The notes under the pieces are model-generated. The model saw nothing but the letters and a program-made list of their open reading frames with translations, searched no databases and was not told the origin of the DNA. Positions 1 to 8,644 of a stretch of DNA of 64,000 nt are shown one piece after another (position 1 is the first letter of the stretch; every line of letters begins with the position of its first letter). The translations under genes were made by a program, and so were the position numbers. The DNA is taken from contig CAVRMF010000025.1 of assembly GCA_963721905.1 (NCBI GenBank), positions 1-64,000 of the forward strand. The letters run 5' to 3'. This DNA comes from Roseiarcus sp963721905. Its GTDB lineage: Bacteria > Pseudomonadota > Alphaproteobacteria > Rhizobiales > Beijerinckiaceae.

Positions 1-44
1 GACTGCCTATTCACAGGCGCATCGCGGATTTACGGCCGCGCAGA

Positions 45-617
45 CTACAGAATGCCGTTGGCCTTTGCGAAGTAGAGCAGGGCGATCGTCTTCACGTCCG
101 CGATCTCTCCGGTCGCTATCATGGCGAGGGCGTCGGCAAATGGCACTTCGATAACCTCGATATGCTCGTCATCGTCGACGCCGCCGCCGTCTCCGGCACG
201 GTCCGCTTCGCCATAGGGCGCGATGAAGCAGGCGATCTTCTCCGTCATCCCTCCGGGGCTCATATAGGCGTCGAAGACGCGCCGAGGTTCAGTGATGGCG
301 ACGCCCGTTTCCTCCAACGCTTCGCGCACGACGCAGACCTCGGGCGCGTCGCCGTCCAGCATTCCCGCGCAGACTTCGATCGTCGCCAGCGCGCCGTCGC
401 TCAGATAAGCGCCGACCCGGAACTGCTTGACCAGGGTCACAACCGAACGATGAGGATCGTAGAGCAGCACCGCCGCGGCTTTGCCGTGGCGGTAGACCTC
501 ATGCGAGAGCCTTCGGGTCACGCCGTCGTCCTCGACGACCTCGACATCGGTTCGGGTCAGATCGAACCGGCCGCGCGCGATGACGCTCTCTCCGGTAATG
601 CGCGCCGACTTCGCCAT
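45..617 (-). CDS. nudK: NudK-like Nudix hydrolase (GDP-mannose/ADP-sugar pyrophosphatase)
   Basis: 190-aa Nudix protein predicted to hydrolyse nucleoside-diphosphate sugars in the cytoplasm. The Nudix region lies at about residues 85-106, with the catalytic REALEE run at 98-103. The box is spaced as in E. coli NudK (CAGMLDGDAPEV) rather than the classic Nudix spacing. The flanks EVY near 40, YMSPGG near 118 and GGGVDDDE near 144 also match the NudK subfamily. The start has AGAGGGG ahead of ATG and lies 8 nt after the nadK stop, so the two genes are probably co-transcribed. Substrate preference within the subfamily is inferred. Confidence 0.88.
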   Translation of the reverse strand: MAKSARITGESVIARGRFDLTRTDVEVVEDDGVTRRLSHEVYRHGKAAAVLLYDPHRSVVTLVKQFRVGAYLSDGALATIEVCAGMLDGDAPEVCVVREALEETGVAITEPRRVFDAYMSPGGMTEKIACFIAPYGEADRAGDGGGVDDDEHIEVIEVPFADALAMIATGEIADVKTIALLYFAKANGIL

Positions 618-625
618 TCGCCCCT

Positions 626-1414
626 CTAGTAGCCGAACTGCTCGCGTAAGATTCGCTCGTCGAGGGAATGCCCTGGGTCATGCAGCAGGATGAGCGAGGT
701 CGCCCGGTCCATCGCCACCTCGACCCGGGTGACGCGGCGGATCTCGAAATGATCCGCTGCGGCCGCGACCGGGCGCTTGTCTGCTTCCAGTATCTCGATG
801 GTCACCCGCGCCGTATCCGGCAACAGCGCCCCGCGCCAGCGCCGGGGACGAAACGGCGACAGCGGCGTCAGCGCCATCAGCGGCGCCTCGAGCGGCAGGA
901 TCGGCCCGTTGGCGGAAAGATTATATGCTGTCGAACCGGCCGGCGTCGCCACGAGGATCCCATCGGCGATGAGTTCGCTGAGCCGCGTAGCCTCGTCGAC
1001 CTCGATACGGAGCTTCGCCGCCTGATAGGTCTGGCGCAACAGCGACACTTCGTTGATCGCCCGCGCCGTCGTCTCGACGCCATGCACGTCTCGCGCGCGC
1101 ATCGCAAGAGGATGGATAATCGAGGGCTTGGCGGCGGCCAGACGCTCGCGCAGACCGCGCTCGGAATATTCATTCATCAGAAATCCGACCGATCCCCGGT
1201 TCATGCCATAGATCGGCTTTGGCGCCTTCATGGTCCGGTGCAAGGTCTGCAGCATCAGGCCGTCGCCGCCTAGCGCGACGATCACGTCCGCCGTCTCGAG
1301 AGGGGCGTCACCGTAGAGCCCGATCAAGCGTTCGAGCGCTTCGTCGGCTTCTCTCGCGCCGGAGGACAAGAAAGCGATCGTCTCGGTTCGGAGGGCGTGC
1401 TTCGCGACTGACAT
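626..1414 (-). CDS. nadK: NAD kinase
   Basis: 262-aa ATP-NAD kinase that phosphorylates NAD to NADP. The diagnostic GGDG motif is at residues 49-52, followed by a conserved NEVSLLR segment and the TPAGSTAYN loop that binds nucleotide and NAD. Length is usual for the compact alphaproteobacterial form. It is first in a two-gene unit with nudK downstream; about 120 nt separate it from the sensor kinase upstream. No anomalies are visible. Confidence 0.95.
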   Translation of the reverse strand: MSVAKHALRTETIAFLSSGAREADEALERLIGLYGDAPLETADVIVALGGDGLMLQTLHRTMKAPKPIYGMNRGSVGFLMNEYSERGLRERLAAAKPSIIHPLAMRARDVHGVETTARAINEVSLLRQTYQAAKLRIEVDEATRLSELIADGILVATPAGSTAYNLSANGPILPLEAPLMALTPLSPFRPRRWRGALLPDTARVTIEILEADKRPVAAAADHFEIRRVTRVEVAMDRATSLILLHDPGHSLDERILREQFGY

Positions 1415-1536
1415 AGATCGTTCTTTCCGCTCGCGGGGGCCGGCCGTGGCGGCCTCTTCTCGAACGGCGCTTCTTATCCGAGCGCGGCGTCATGCGAAAG
1501 CGCGAGCCCTTGAAGGCGTGCGCTCAGAACGCCCTT

Positions 1537-3075
1537 CTAGGTTTGGGGCAGGGCGGGCGAGCTTCTGCGGGAGACGCGCTCAGGCGTCGGCAGCTTGATG
1601 AGAAAACGCGCGCCGCAGTAGAAGTCGTCTGCCTTGGCGGGCGCGAGCGCGATTACGCCGCCGTTGCGCGACACCAGGTCAGCCGCAATCGCCAGTCCGA
1701 GACCGGCGCCGACCTCGCTGGTCGATTGGTGAAACGGCTCGAAAATGCGTTCGCTTTGGTCGACCGGGAATCCGGGGCCGGTGTCGCTGATTTCGATCAG
1801 CGCCACGCCTTCGGTCCGGATCGAGGCGAAGCGTATCGCTTTCGGCCGGTCGCCACGCGCCCCCGTGGCCGTTAGAGCCTGCGCGGCGTTTCGGCTCAAA
1901 TTCTCGATCACGCGCAGGATCTGATCCGGATCGGCGTAGACTTCAAAACGGGGCGGTATGTCGATGTGGTACTCGATGGCATCGTCGTTCTCCGCCCGCG
2001 CCGATTCGGTGACCTGCCGCACGAGTTCGCTCAGGTCAAATCGCCGCCGGTTGGGCGGCTGCTCCCGCGCGGCGCCATACGTCAGGGTGGCCTGACAGAA
2101 TTGGATCGCCCGGTCGAGGGTCGCAACCAGGCGCGGCGCGAGGCGCTGCGCGAGCGGATCGGGAATTGTCGCCAGACGGTCCGAAATGAGCTGCGCGGCG
2201 GTGAGCATGTTGCGAAGGTCATGATTTATGCGCGCCACCGCCATGCCGAGCTCCGCAAGCCGTTTGCGCTGTGCAAGCTCGTGGGCCAACGAACCCTGCA
2301 TTGCGGCGAGCGCGGTCTCGGCTCGTCCAATCTCGTCTTGACGTCCGCTCGGGGCGATCATGCGCGAGGCGTCTTGCGGGTGTTCGCCGAACGCAATGAT
2401 GTTTGAGGTCAACCTTCGCACCGGTCTCAGCACCATCTGCCATAGCGCGATCCAGAGCACGCAGGTGACGACCGCCGCGATCATCAGGGCGATGTTGAGA
2501 AACGTGTGCGAGACCCGCCATAGCGCCGCGATGAGCTGCGCTTCGTCGAGGGTGACGGCGATGCCGGCCTCATCGAGGGAAGATCCATCCTTGACACGGA
2601 TGAGCGTACCCGGCTTGGCGAGCAGCGTCTGGAACGCAGCCCCAACACTGTCGAGGAACGCCTCGCTGTCGAGATTAACGGCGCGTGCCTCGGCGAGCGG
2701 CTCGCCGGGAACCGCCAGCACACGCTCGCCGGACGGCGTTGAGCTCGAGATCGACTTGACCCCTACGCTCGCGAGCAGCTTGCGCGCCAATTCCGGCGGG
2801 ACCTCAGTCGGCCCCGCGGCGTCGAATGCTTGGACGGCGGTCTCGGCGGCCGCCAGTTTGTTGTGTAGCCAGGTCTCGCGAAACGAAGCGAGACGGGTGA
2901 CATAGAATAGCGCCATGGCCATAAAAACAAAGCCGATGGTGATGACGAGCACGCGGCCTGCCAGGCCCAGGCCCCGGTTCCTGGGCGCAGCGCTCGGCGC
3001 GATCTCCTTCTCGAACGCGAGGGCGGCCCCCGCTATCTCGGCCCCGCTCTCCGTTCGAACTGGCAAATCCAACAT
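1537..3075 (-). CDS. Membrane sensor histidine kinase (orphan)
   Basis: 512-aa sensor kinase. A cytoplasmic N-tail precedes transmembrane segment 1 (about 41-62), a periplasmic sensor region (about 65-190) and transmembrane segment 2 (about 192-216). A HAMP linker follows, then a dimerisation/phosphoacceptor helix with His at about 285 in INHDLRNML, and a HATPase domain with N, G1 (DTGPGF) and G2 (GAGLGLAIA) boxes. It starts 9 nt after the upstream sugar-acid dehydrogenase stop with a GAGG ribosome site, so the two are likely one transcript. No response regulator lies beside it, so partner and signal are unknown. Confidence 0.9.
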   Translation of the reverse strand: MLDLPVRTESGAEIAGAALAFEKEIAPSAAPRNRGLGLAGRVLVITIGFVFMAMALFYVTRLASFRETWLHNKLAAAETAVQAFDAAGPTEVPPELARKLLASVGVKSISSSTPSGERVLAVPGEPLAEARAVNLDSEAFLDSVGAAFQTLLAKPGTLIRVKDGSSLDEAGIAVTLDEAQLIAALWRVSHTFLNIALMIAAVVTCVLWIALWQMVLRPVRRLTSNIIAFGEHPQDASRMIAPSGRQDEIGRAETALAAMQGSLAHELAQRKRLAELGMAVARINHDLRNMLTAAQLISDRLATIPDPLAQRLAPRLVATLDRAIQFCQATLTYGAAREQPPNRRRFDLSELVRQVTESARAENDDAIEYHIDIPPRFEVYADPDQILRVIENLSRNAAQALTATGARGDRPKAIRFASIRTEGVALIEISDTGPGFPVDQSERIFEPFHQSTSEVGAGLGLAIAADLVSRNGGVIALAPAKADDFYCGARFLIKLPTPERVSRRSSPALPQT

Positions 3076-3084
3076 TGCCTGACC

Positions 3085-4065
3085 TCACCCGTCGAAATCG
3101 TCTTCGAGGTAAACCCTAATTATGGCTGAAAAATCAGCGTCCGCCTGAAAACCGAGGGCTTTCGCCCGGGCAGGGTCGAAGGCGCTAGGCCAGCCGGCGA
3201 CGATGCGCGCAATTGTCTCGTCCCGCTCCCTGCGAATGAGCTTCACCGCCTTTTCACCGGCGACCCGTCGCAGCGCCTCGATCTGCTCGCCGACCGTCGC
3301 CGAGACGCCGGGAAGATTGAGGGTCCGGCGGGTCCCCAGGAGCGCCGTGTCGATTTCGGCCGCCCGGAGGAGGAACCCCACCGCCGACCGCGGAGAGGCG
3401 TGCCAGTGCCGGACCTCCGCATCGACCGGCAGGATCGCCTCCTTGCCGGAGAGCGGCTCTCGGATGATGCCCGAGAAGAACCCCGAAGCCGCCTTGTTCG
3501 GCGCGCCCGGCCGAACACAGATCGTCGGCAGCCGGAGGCCAATCCCGTCGAAGAACCCGCGCCTCGTATAGTCGCCCAACAACAACTCGCAGATCGCTTT
3601 CTGGGTTCCGTAGCTTGTCAGGGGCGCGGCGAGGAAATCGTCGCTGATTGGGTCAGGAAACGGCGCCCCGAAGACCGCGATCGAGGAGGTGAAAATGAGG
3701 CGCGGACGGTAGGCGCCGCCGGAGAGGACGTACTCCCGCCGGATCGCTTCGAACAAGGCCTGCGTCCCGCGGAGATTGATGGCGTAGCCCTTGTCGAAGT
3801 CCGCCTCCGCTTCGCCGGAGACGACCGAGGCGAGCAGGAAAATCACGTCTGGCCGGCGCGCGGCCAATTTTGGCGCGACATAAGACGCGGCGATGTCGAA
3901 AGCCTCGCGGACAACCGGAAAGGGCGCCTCCAGGGGCGGAGGCGTCGCAATATCCGCAAGATGCGCCTCTTCGATCGTGCGCCCCGCCAAACGCCCGTCG
4001 CGAGAGAGTCTCTGGCAAAGCTTGCGCCCAATCATGCCGGCCGCGCCAATGACGAGAACTTTCAT
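3085..4065 (-). CDS. denD: NAD-dependent epimerase/dehydratase family, D-erythronate dehydrogenase-like
   Basis: 326-aa extended short-chain dehydrogenase. A Rossmann glycine motif is at residues 7-13 (GAAGMIG), a TSSIAVFG strand follows, and the catalytic Tyr-Lys pair lies in SYGTQK. Length and motifs fit the D-erythronate dehydrogenase (DenD) group, which oxidises C4 sugar acids to 2-oxo acids; substrate is inferred. The start is chosen at the ATG at 4065 because AGGGAGGAG sits 5 nt upstream; the upstream in-frame ATG at 4098 falls inside a palindrome. No denE/otnC partners lie nearby, so the specific role is uncertain. Confidence 0.72.
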   Translation of the reverse strand: MKVLVIGAAGMIGRKLCQRLSRDGRLAGRTIEEAHLADIATPPPLEAPFPVVREAFDIAASYVAPKLAARRPDVIFLLASVVSGEAEADFDKGYAINLRGTQALFEAIRREYVLSGGAYRPRLIFTSSIAVFGAPFPDPISDDFLAAPLTSYGTQKAICELLLGDYTRRGFFDGIGLRLPTICVRPGAPNKAASGFFSGIIREPLSGKEAILPVDAEVRHWHASPRSAVGFLLRAAEIDTALLGTRRTLNLPGVSATVGEQIEALRRVAGEKAVKLIRRERDETIARIVAGWPSAFDPARAKALGFQADADFSAIIRVYLEDDFDG

Positions 4066-4078
4066 GTGAAGCTCCTCC

Positions 4079-4110
4079 CTTGTCCTGGCCATGGCCATGG
4101 CCAGGACAAG
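4079..4110. promoter_or_regulatory. Perfect 32-bp palindrome in denD leader
   Basis: Two 16-nt arms (CTTGTCCTGGCCATGG and its exact reverse complement) meet without a spacer. On the minus strand the palindrome runs directly into the AGGGAGGAG ribosome site of the dehydrogenase. It could be a dimeric-repressor operator or an RNA hairpin occluding the ribosome site. No T-run follows on either strand, so a terminator is unlikely. Confidence 0.7.
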
Positions 4111-4262
4111 CGCAATTTAGTGCCGTTTGACCGCGCCCGTAAACCTGACCGTTCAGTCAAGTCGTGAGATAGATCGACGCAGCGCAGTTTACGTCGCCTT
4201 TTTTTTGCCCTAACGTGCCGGCAGACGAGCAGAGTATCGTGGTCAACAAAAAGGTTAACTGA

Positions 4263-4571
4263 ATGCGGAATGTCATTCTTGCTTGTGCGATAGTCACGGG
4301 ATTTACGAGCGCGGCTTTGGCCGGCGAACAGGGAATTGCTTCATATTATCAAAATCCTCATTTCAGCGGCTTGATAGCCGCCCACCGGACGCTGCCCTTT
4401 GGAACCCAGGTCAAGGTGTTCAATCTCGACAACGGCCGCTCGGCGATCGTGAAGATCGTCGACCGCGGCCCCTTCATTCGCGGACGCATCATCGACGTCT
4501 CGCTCGCCGCGGCGAGCGCGCTCGGTTTCCGCCAGTCAGGTGTCGCTCGGGTGCGGATCGAGAAAATCTAG
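4263..4571 (+). CDS. Small secreted RlpA-like double-psi beta-barrel protein
   Basis: 102-aa exported protein. A Sec signal peptide spans about residues 1-20 (ending SAALA), followed by a minimal RlpA-type double-psi barrel: GIASYY, a hydrophobic turn, LPFGT, VKIVDRGPF and RIIDVSLAAA. The conserved Asp and Arg-Gly-Pro of RlpA lytic transglycosylases are present. The lipobox and C-terminal SPOR domain of full RlpA are missing, so septal targeting is not expected. A role in peptidoglycan processing is inferred. It is monocistronic, convergent with mcd. Confidence 0.82.
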   Translation: MRNVILACAIVTGFTSAALAGEQGIASYYQNPHFSGLIAAHRTLPFGTQVKVFNLDNGRSAIVKIVDRGPFIRGRIIDVSLAAASALGFRQSGVARVRIEKI

Positions 4572-4591
4572 AACGGCGGGCGCGGCGGCGA

Positions 4592-6238
4592 CTAGTTCCG
4601 ACCTTCCAGCAGCCGCCGCGCGATCACCTGCGCCTGGATCTCTGCGGCGCCCTCAAAAATATTGAGTATGCGCGCGTCGCAAAGCACGCGCGAAATCGGA
4701 TATTCGAGCGCGAAGCCGTTCCCTCCATGGATCTGCAGGGCGTTGTCGGCAGCCGCCCAGGCGACCCGCGCGCCCAGGAGCTTCGCCATACCGGCCTCGA
4801 GGTCGCAGCGCCGCCCCTCATCCTTGGCGCGGCCGGCGAAATAGGTGATCTGACGCGCGATATGGATTTCCACCGCCATCATCGCGAGCTTGTCGGCGAC
4901 GCGCGGAAAATGGATCAGCGTCTTGCCGAATTGAACACGCTCCTTGGCGTACCGCAGGCCGAGTTCGAATGCGCACTGCGCAACGCCGACGGCGCGCGCC
5001 GCGGTCTGGATGCGCGCCGACTCGAATGTCTCCATCAAGTGCTTGAACCCCTGTCCCTCGAGGCCTCCGAGCAGTGCTTCGGCCGGCACGCGAAAGCCAT
5101 CGAAAGCAATCTCGTATTCCTTCATGCCACGATAGCCGAGCACTTCGATCTCGCCGCCCGACATGCCCTTGGCGGGGAAAGGATCGGCGTCCGTCCCGCG
5201 CGGCTTTTCGGCGAGGAACATCGAGAGGCCCTTGTAGCCGCGCTCGTGCGGATTGGTGCGCACCAGGAGCGTCATCAGATCGGCCCGCACCGGATGAGTG
5301 ATCCATGTCTTGGCGCCGTTGACCACATACGAGTCGCCCTCCCGCGAGGCGCGGGTCCGCAAGGAGGCGAGGTCCGAGCCGGTGTTGGGCTCGGTGAAGA
5401 CAGCGGTCGGCAGAATTTCGCCGCTTGCGATCCTCGGCAGATATTTCTTTTTCTGCGCCTCGTCGCCGCCAACGAGGATCAGTTCGGCCGCGATCTCGGA
5501 GCGGGTGCCGAGCGAGCCGACGCCGATATAGCCGCGCGAGAGCTCCTCCGACACGACGCACATCGCGACCTTGCCGAGACCCATGCCGCCATAGGCCTCT
5601 GGGATGGTGAGGCCGAAGACGCCCATTTCGGAAAGCCCGGCGATGACTTCGAGCGGGATATAGGCGTTGGCGCGGTGCCAACCTTGGGCGTGGGGGACGA
5701 CTTCGGCGTCGGCAAATCGGCGCATCTCGCCCCGAATCGCCTCGAATGTCTCATCGAGGCCCGGGTCGCCAATCGCGCCGTCGTGCGCGTCCTTTATTTG
5801 GGCTGCGAGCGCCGCGCGGTTGTCTGGACTATTGCCGGATCGAATGAGCGTCTCGATGACCGGCTCGTCGCGGAACGGTTCGATGTCGGATTCTTCGAGG
5901 CCGAAGTCGGAAAGGCGGACGATCTCGCCCTGGTTCATCGGAATGCCGCCGAATATCTGGGAGAGATATTCGCCAAACCCGATCCGCGTGAGCAATTGCT
6001 CGGTTTCGCCGAAGCGGCTCTCCTCGTGCATGCGGCGGGCGTAGGCCGCCATTTCCTTGATCGCCTCCGCGTAAGTGGCAAGCCAGGCGAGGCCGTGAAC
6101 GGCATGTTGCTCGGCCTCGATCTTCGCGGCGTCGAGCCGGCCTTGCACGCTCACTCTTTCGCGCACTGAGGAGACAGCGCAATCCAAGAGCCCCTCGGCG
6201 GAAAGCTGGGCCTGGCGGGCAAGGTCGTCGAGCGTCAC
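4592..6238 (-). CDS. mcd: Acyl-CoA dehydrogenase, probable (2S)-methylsuccinyl-CoA dehydrogenase
   Basis: FAD-dependent acyl-CoA dehydrogenase with an extra N-terminal region of about 150 residues (HGLAWLATY, GFGEYLSQIFGGIPM) typical of methylsuccinyl-CoA dehydrogenase of the ethylmalonyl-CoA pathway. That enzyme converts methylsuccinyl-CoA to mesaconyl-CoA during C2 assimilation. The dehydrogenase core follows, with TEPNTGSDLASL, ITHPVRADL, ESARIQTAAR and the catalytic-Glu segment IFEGAAEIQ. The GTG at 6238 is preferred (GGAG 8 nt upstream; 548 aa); an ATG at 6301 would add 21 residues. No other gene of the pathway is in the window. Pathway assignment rests on recognising the family, not on a search. 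Confidence 0.82.
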   Translation of the reverse strand: MTLDDLARQAQLSAEGLLDCAVSSVRERVSVQGRLDAAKIEAEQHAVHGLAWLATYAEAIKEMAAYARRMHEESRFGETEQLLTRIGFGEYLSQIFGGIPMNQGEIVRLSDFGLEESDIEPFRDEPVIETLIRSGNSPDNRAALAAQIKDAHDGAIGDPGLDETFEAIRGEMRRFADAEVVPHAQGWHRANAYIPLEVIAGLSEMGVFGLTIPEAYGGMGLGKVAMCVVSEELSRGYIGVGSLGTRSEIAAELILVGGDEAQKKKYLPRIASGEILPTAVFTEPNTGSDLASLRTRASREGDSYVVNGAKTWITHPVRADLMTLLVRTNPHERGYKGLSMFLAEKPRGTDADPFPAKGMSGGEIEVLGYRGMKEYEIAFDGFRVPAEALLGGLEGQGFKHLMETFESARIQTAARAVGVAQCAFELGLRYAKERVQFGKTLIHFPRVADKLAMMAVEIHIARQITYFAGRAKDEGRRCDLEAGMAKLLGARVAWAAADNALQIHGGNGFALEYPISRVLCDARILNIFEGAAEIQAQVIARRLLEGRN

Positions 6239-6398
6239 GGCAAGTTCTCCATCTTCGGCCCTGTTGCGTTGCACAATGCGTTGCCGCTGCGGGTGTTGCA
6301 ATGCGTCTTTTTGGCGTCAGCGACTGGAAATAGGCCGCGGTTCGGGTAGCGTTCGCGTTGAGCGAAGAACCGCGAATGAGAACTAGAGGCTCTCGACA

Positions 6399-7247
6399 TT
6401 GCGCAGACTGGTTTCGATCCTCTGGAGCGCTGCGGAGAAGTTCAACGCAGACGACGGCTGGGCCATCGCGAGCTACATCGGCCTGTCGCTGCTGACGTCG
6501 CTGTTCCCGTTTCTGATCTTCGTCGCCGCGCTCGCCGGCTTTCTCGGCTCGGCCGAGCTGGCGCAGGAGGCGGCGGAGTTGGTGTTCGCGGAATGGCCAA
6601 AGGCAGTGGCCGGCCCAATCGCCGGAGAGGTGGCGAACGTCCTGACTGCGCCGCGTGGCGGGCTCTTGACCCTTGGCGCGGTTCTTTCGTTCTATTTCGC
6701 GTCCAGCGCGATCGAGGCCCTCCGGGTCGGCCTCAACCGCGCCTATGGGCTGATCGAACCGAGGCCCTGGTGGATGCTGCGGCTCCAATCGTTGGGCCTC
6801 GTGCTCGTCGGTTCGGTTGCGCTTCTGGCGCTGGCTTTTCTGGTGGTCCTTGGCCCGCTAATCCTGGGGACGGTCGAGAGCTTCGCACCAGGGGTGACGA
6901 AGGCGCACGACCTTCTCACGGCGGCCCGCCTCGGCATCGCGGCGTTCATGCTCGCGGTGTCCTTGTTCGCCGCCCATCTCATTCTCCCCGCCCACCGGCC
7001 GAGACTTATCGATCTTGCGCCGGGGGTCGCCCTGACCTTCGTCGCCAGCATTGCTTTCGGCGAAGCGTTCGGCGCCTATCTTGGCCAGTTCGTTCGAAAC
7101 TATATCTCGACCTATGCGGGCCTCGCCTCAGCGATGATCGCGCTTGTCTATCTCTACTGGGTCGCGTTGTTGTTCGTTTTCGGCGGCGAGCTCAACGCGG
7201 CGATCATGCGCGATCGGGCCAAACGCGCGGATCCTCAGGAGCTTTAA
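6399..7247 (+). CDS. YihY/BrkB family inner-membrane protein
   Basis: 282-aa integral membrane protein of the YihY/virulence-factor BrkB family; biochemical function is not established. About six hydrophobic segments are visible, beginning with the family's SYIGLSLLTSLFPFLIFVAA region (about 26-46). The conserved GLNRAYG, loop and WVALLFVFGGELNAA C-terminal helix follow. The start is TTG with a GAGG site 9 nt upstream. It is divergent from mcd and ends in a KR-rich cytoplasmic tail. Confidence 0.86.
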   Translation: MRRLVSILWSAAEKFNADDGWAIASYIGLSLLTSLFPFLIFVAALAGFLGSAELAQEAAELVFAEWPKAVAGPIAGEVANVLTAPRGGLLTLGAVLSFYFASSAIEALRVGLNRAYGLIEPRPWWMLRLQSLGLVLVGSVALLALAFLVVLGPLILGTVESFAPGVTKAHDLLTAARLGIAAFMLAVSLFAAHLILPAHRPRLIDLAPGVALTFVASIAFGEAFGAYLGQFVRNYISTYAGLASAMIALVYLYWVALLFVFGGELNAAIMRDRAKRADPQEL

Positions 7248-7357
7248 GCGCTATCGCATTCGCTTGCTTTTCCTTGGATCTCCTTTCGTTTGGTATTTCA
7301 TTTCGTAGAACTTTCTTTCGTTCGCTAGAATTTCTTCCGCCGAACAAAGAGATTCCA

Positions 7358-7489
7358 ATGACCTACGAGCCTTCAGCGGATGGAATTCTCTTGGCCCATT
7401 ACGATTGCTACATGATAGATGCGCCGAAAAAGCAGCCGGAAGAAACCGACACGTCTGAGCTCCGATCCGAGCAATTCCCATATCACTAG
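7358..7489 (+). CDS. Possible 43-aa small protein
   Basis: A short open frame with an ATG preceded by AAAGAGA lies in a locally AT-richer stretch after the YihY gene. The product is acidic, has one Cys and no signal peptide or recognisable domain. Codon use is less GC-biased than the neighbours. It may be chance; only ribosome-site placement supports it. Confidence 0.3.
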   Translation: MTYEPSADGILLAHYDCYMIDAPKKQPEETDTSELRSEQFPYH

Positions 7490-7798
7490 CACTGATTCTG
7501 CTTTTCAGGGAAGCGATTGCTGTCGAGTTCGGCGAAAACCGCTTCGATCTGCGAAATCGGGCTGTGACGCGGACGCGAGCGCGGGTTCGCGCCGCCCTGC
7601 TTTGGTCCGGTCGGGCGTCTTCGATCCCATGCGGCTCGCAATCCGTGCGGCTCGACAGACTATCCATGATTGATGGAGCGATGCTCCCCCGCGGATTCCC
7701 CCTGGAGGGTCACGACCAGCCCCGGCACATCGTCGCCCGCCTCCTGCCGAGTGGAAGCTACGCGCATGAGCAGCGGTCGAAAACGAGGCAAGCTCCCG
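7490..7798. other. Gene-poor gap
   Basis: About 300 bases between the small frame and the PEP-CTERM gene. Open frames here lack ribosome sites and family features. No repeat or RNA gene was recognised. Confidence 0.5.
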
Positions 7799-8644
7799 CT
7801 ACGCTCTCGCCGCAGCGGAATCCCTCGTCTTGTCTAGGAGTTTGGACCTGGATTTGAAGAGAGCTGTCCCAAGAAAACCGAGAGCGAGCAGGCTCCATGA
7901 ACCCGGTTCAGGAATGGCGACAACCTTAAAGCTCGCAGTGTAGTCATCCGAGCCGCAGGCATTCATTCCGTTGAGTGTAGTGCAGGTATAGGACGTGACA
8001 TAGTAATCTGCGCCTGGAAGTAGCGACTCGGAATATTCTATACCATATTTGTCTAGCGGAAATAGGGGAGTAAACGCCATAGTGAAGAACAACTCATTGT
8101 TAGATGTCGTAACCGCCGGCGAGAAGGTGGCGTCGATACTTACAGTGTCGGAGCCAACGGTAATCGTTTGCGTGCCAGTCGCCGGGCCCGGCACGGGAGG
8201 GTTCGCTGACAGACTGATGGGTTGAATACCAACCCCAGGCGACTCGGTTGGGCAGTTGCCTGAGGAGGTAAAGCCGCAGAGAAAACCGGCAGTACCGGGT
8301 ATAGGGGTGAAGAGAGCGGGATTATAATAAAAGCTGAACGTTATTGAAGTAACGTCAGTTACTGGAGGCGGATCCCACTCCCACACCGTCCTACTTAAAA
8401 AGACCCAGTAAGGTGGAGCTGTGCTAACAGGATATCCAGCCCTCGTGCAACGTGGGTCGTCTGGCGCTGTGAGACCCCTTCGACCGCAGTTTGTCCTCAG
8501 CACAAGACTTGGATACGGGATGTCAAAAGCCCCGAGCGCCTTTGCCTCTCGAGGCGCAACTGAAAATGTTGCATATACTGCGAAGCAACTGAGGAAAGTC
8601 AGTAATCTCCGATCCCGTACAAAGTTCCGGTGATTGCCGCTCAT
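7799..8644 (-). CDS. PEP-CTERM sorting domain protein
   Basis: 281-aa exported protein. An N-terminal signal region (about residues 14-36, hydrophobic and ending near AKA) leads into a secreted beta-rich body of about 200 residues. It ends in a PEP-CTERM signal: IPEPGSW, a hydrophobic helix (LLALGFLGTALF) and a basic KSRSK stop. Such signals are cleaved by an exosortase during surface or exopolysaccharide-linked export; no exosortase gene is in this window. Base composition is lower in GC than neighbours, suggesting acquisition. The body has no recognisable domain, so the role is unknown. Confidence 0.85.
   Translation of the reverse strand: MSGNHRNFVRDRRLLTFLSCFAVYATFSVAPREAKALGAFDIPYPSLVLRTNCGRRGLTAPDDPRCTRAGYPVSTAPPYWVFLSRTVWEWDPPPVTDVTSITFSFYYNPALFTPIPGTAGFLCGFTSSGNCPTESPGVGIQPISLSANPPVPGPATGTQTITVGSDTVSIDATFSPAVTTSNNELFFTMAFTPLFPLDKYGIEYSESLLPGADYYVTSYTCTTLNGMNACGSDDYTASFKVVAIPEPGSWSLLALGFLGTALFKSRSKLLDKTRDSAAARA

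Noticed and set aside
162..629. Plus-strand open frame over nudK
   Set aside because: Antisense to a well-supported Nudix gene, no ribosome site, shadow coding typical of GC-rich DNA.
4283..6169. 628-codon plus-strand frame antisense to mcd
   Set aside because: Long only because of GC-rich antisense; the opposite strand has full acyl-CoA dehydrogenase motifs.
5829..6788. Minus-strand 319-codon frame
   Set aside because: Covers the mcd start and YihY gene in other frames; composition is Arg-rich shadow.
7251..7667. Minus-strand 138-codon frame
   Set aside because: No family features or ribosome site, and it crosses an AT-rich gap.
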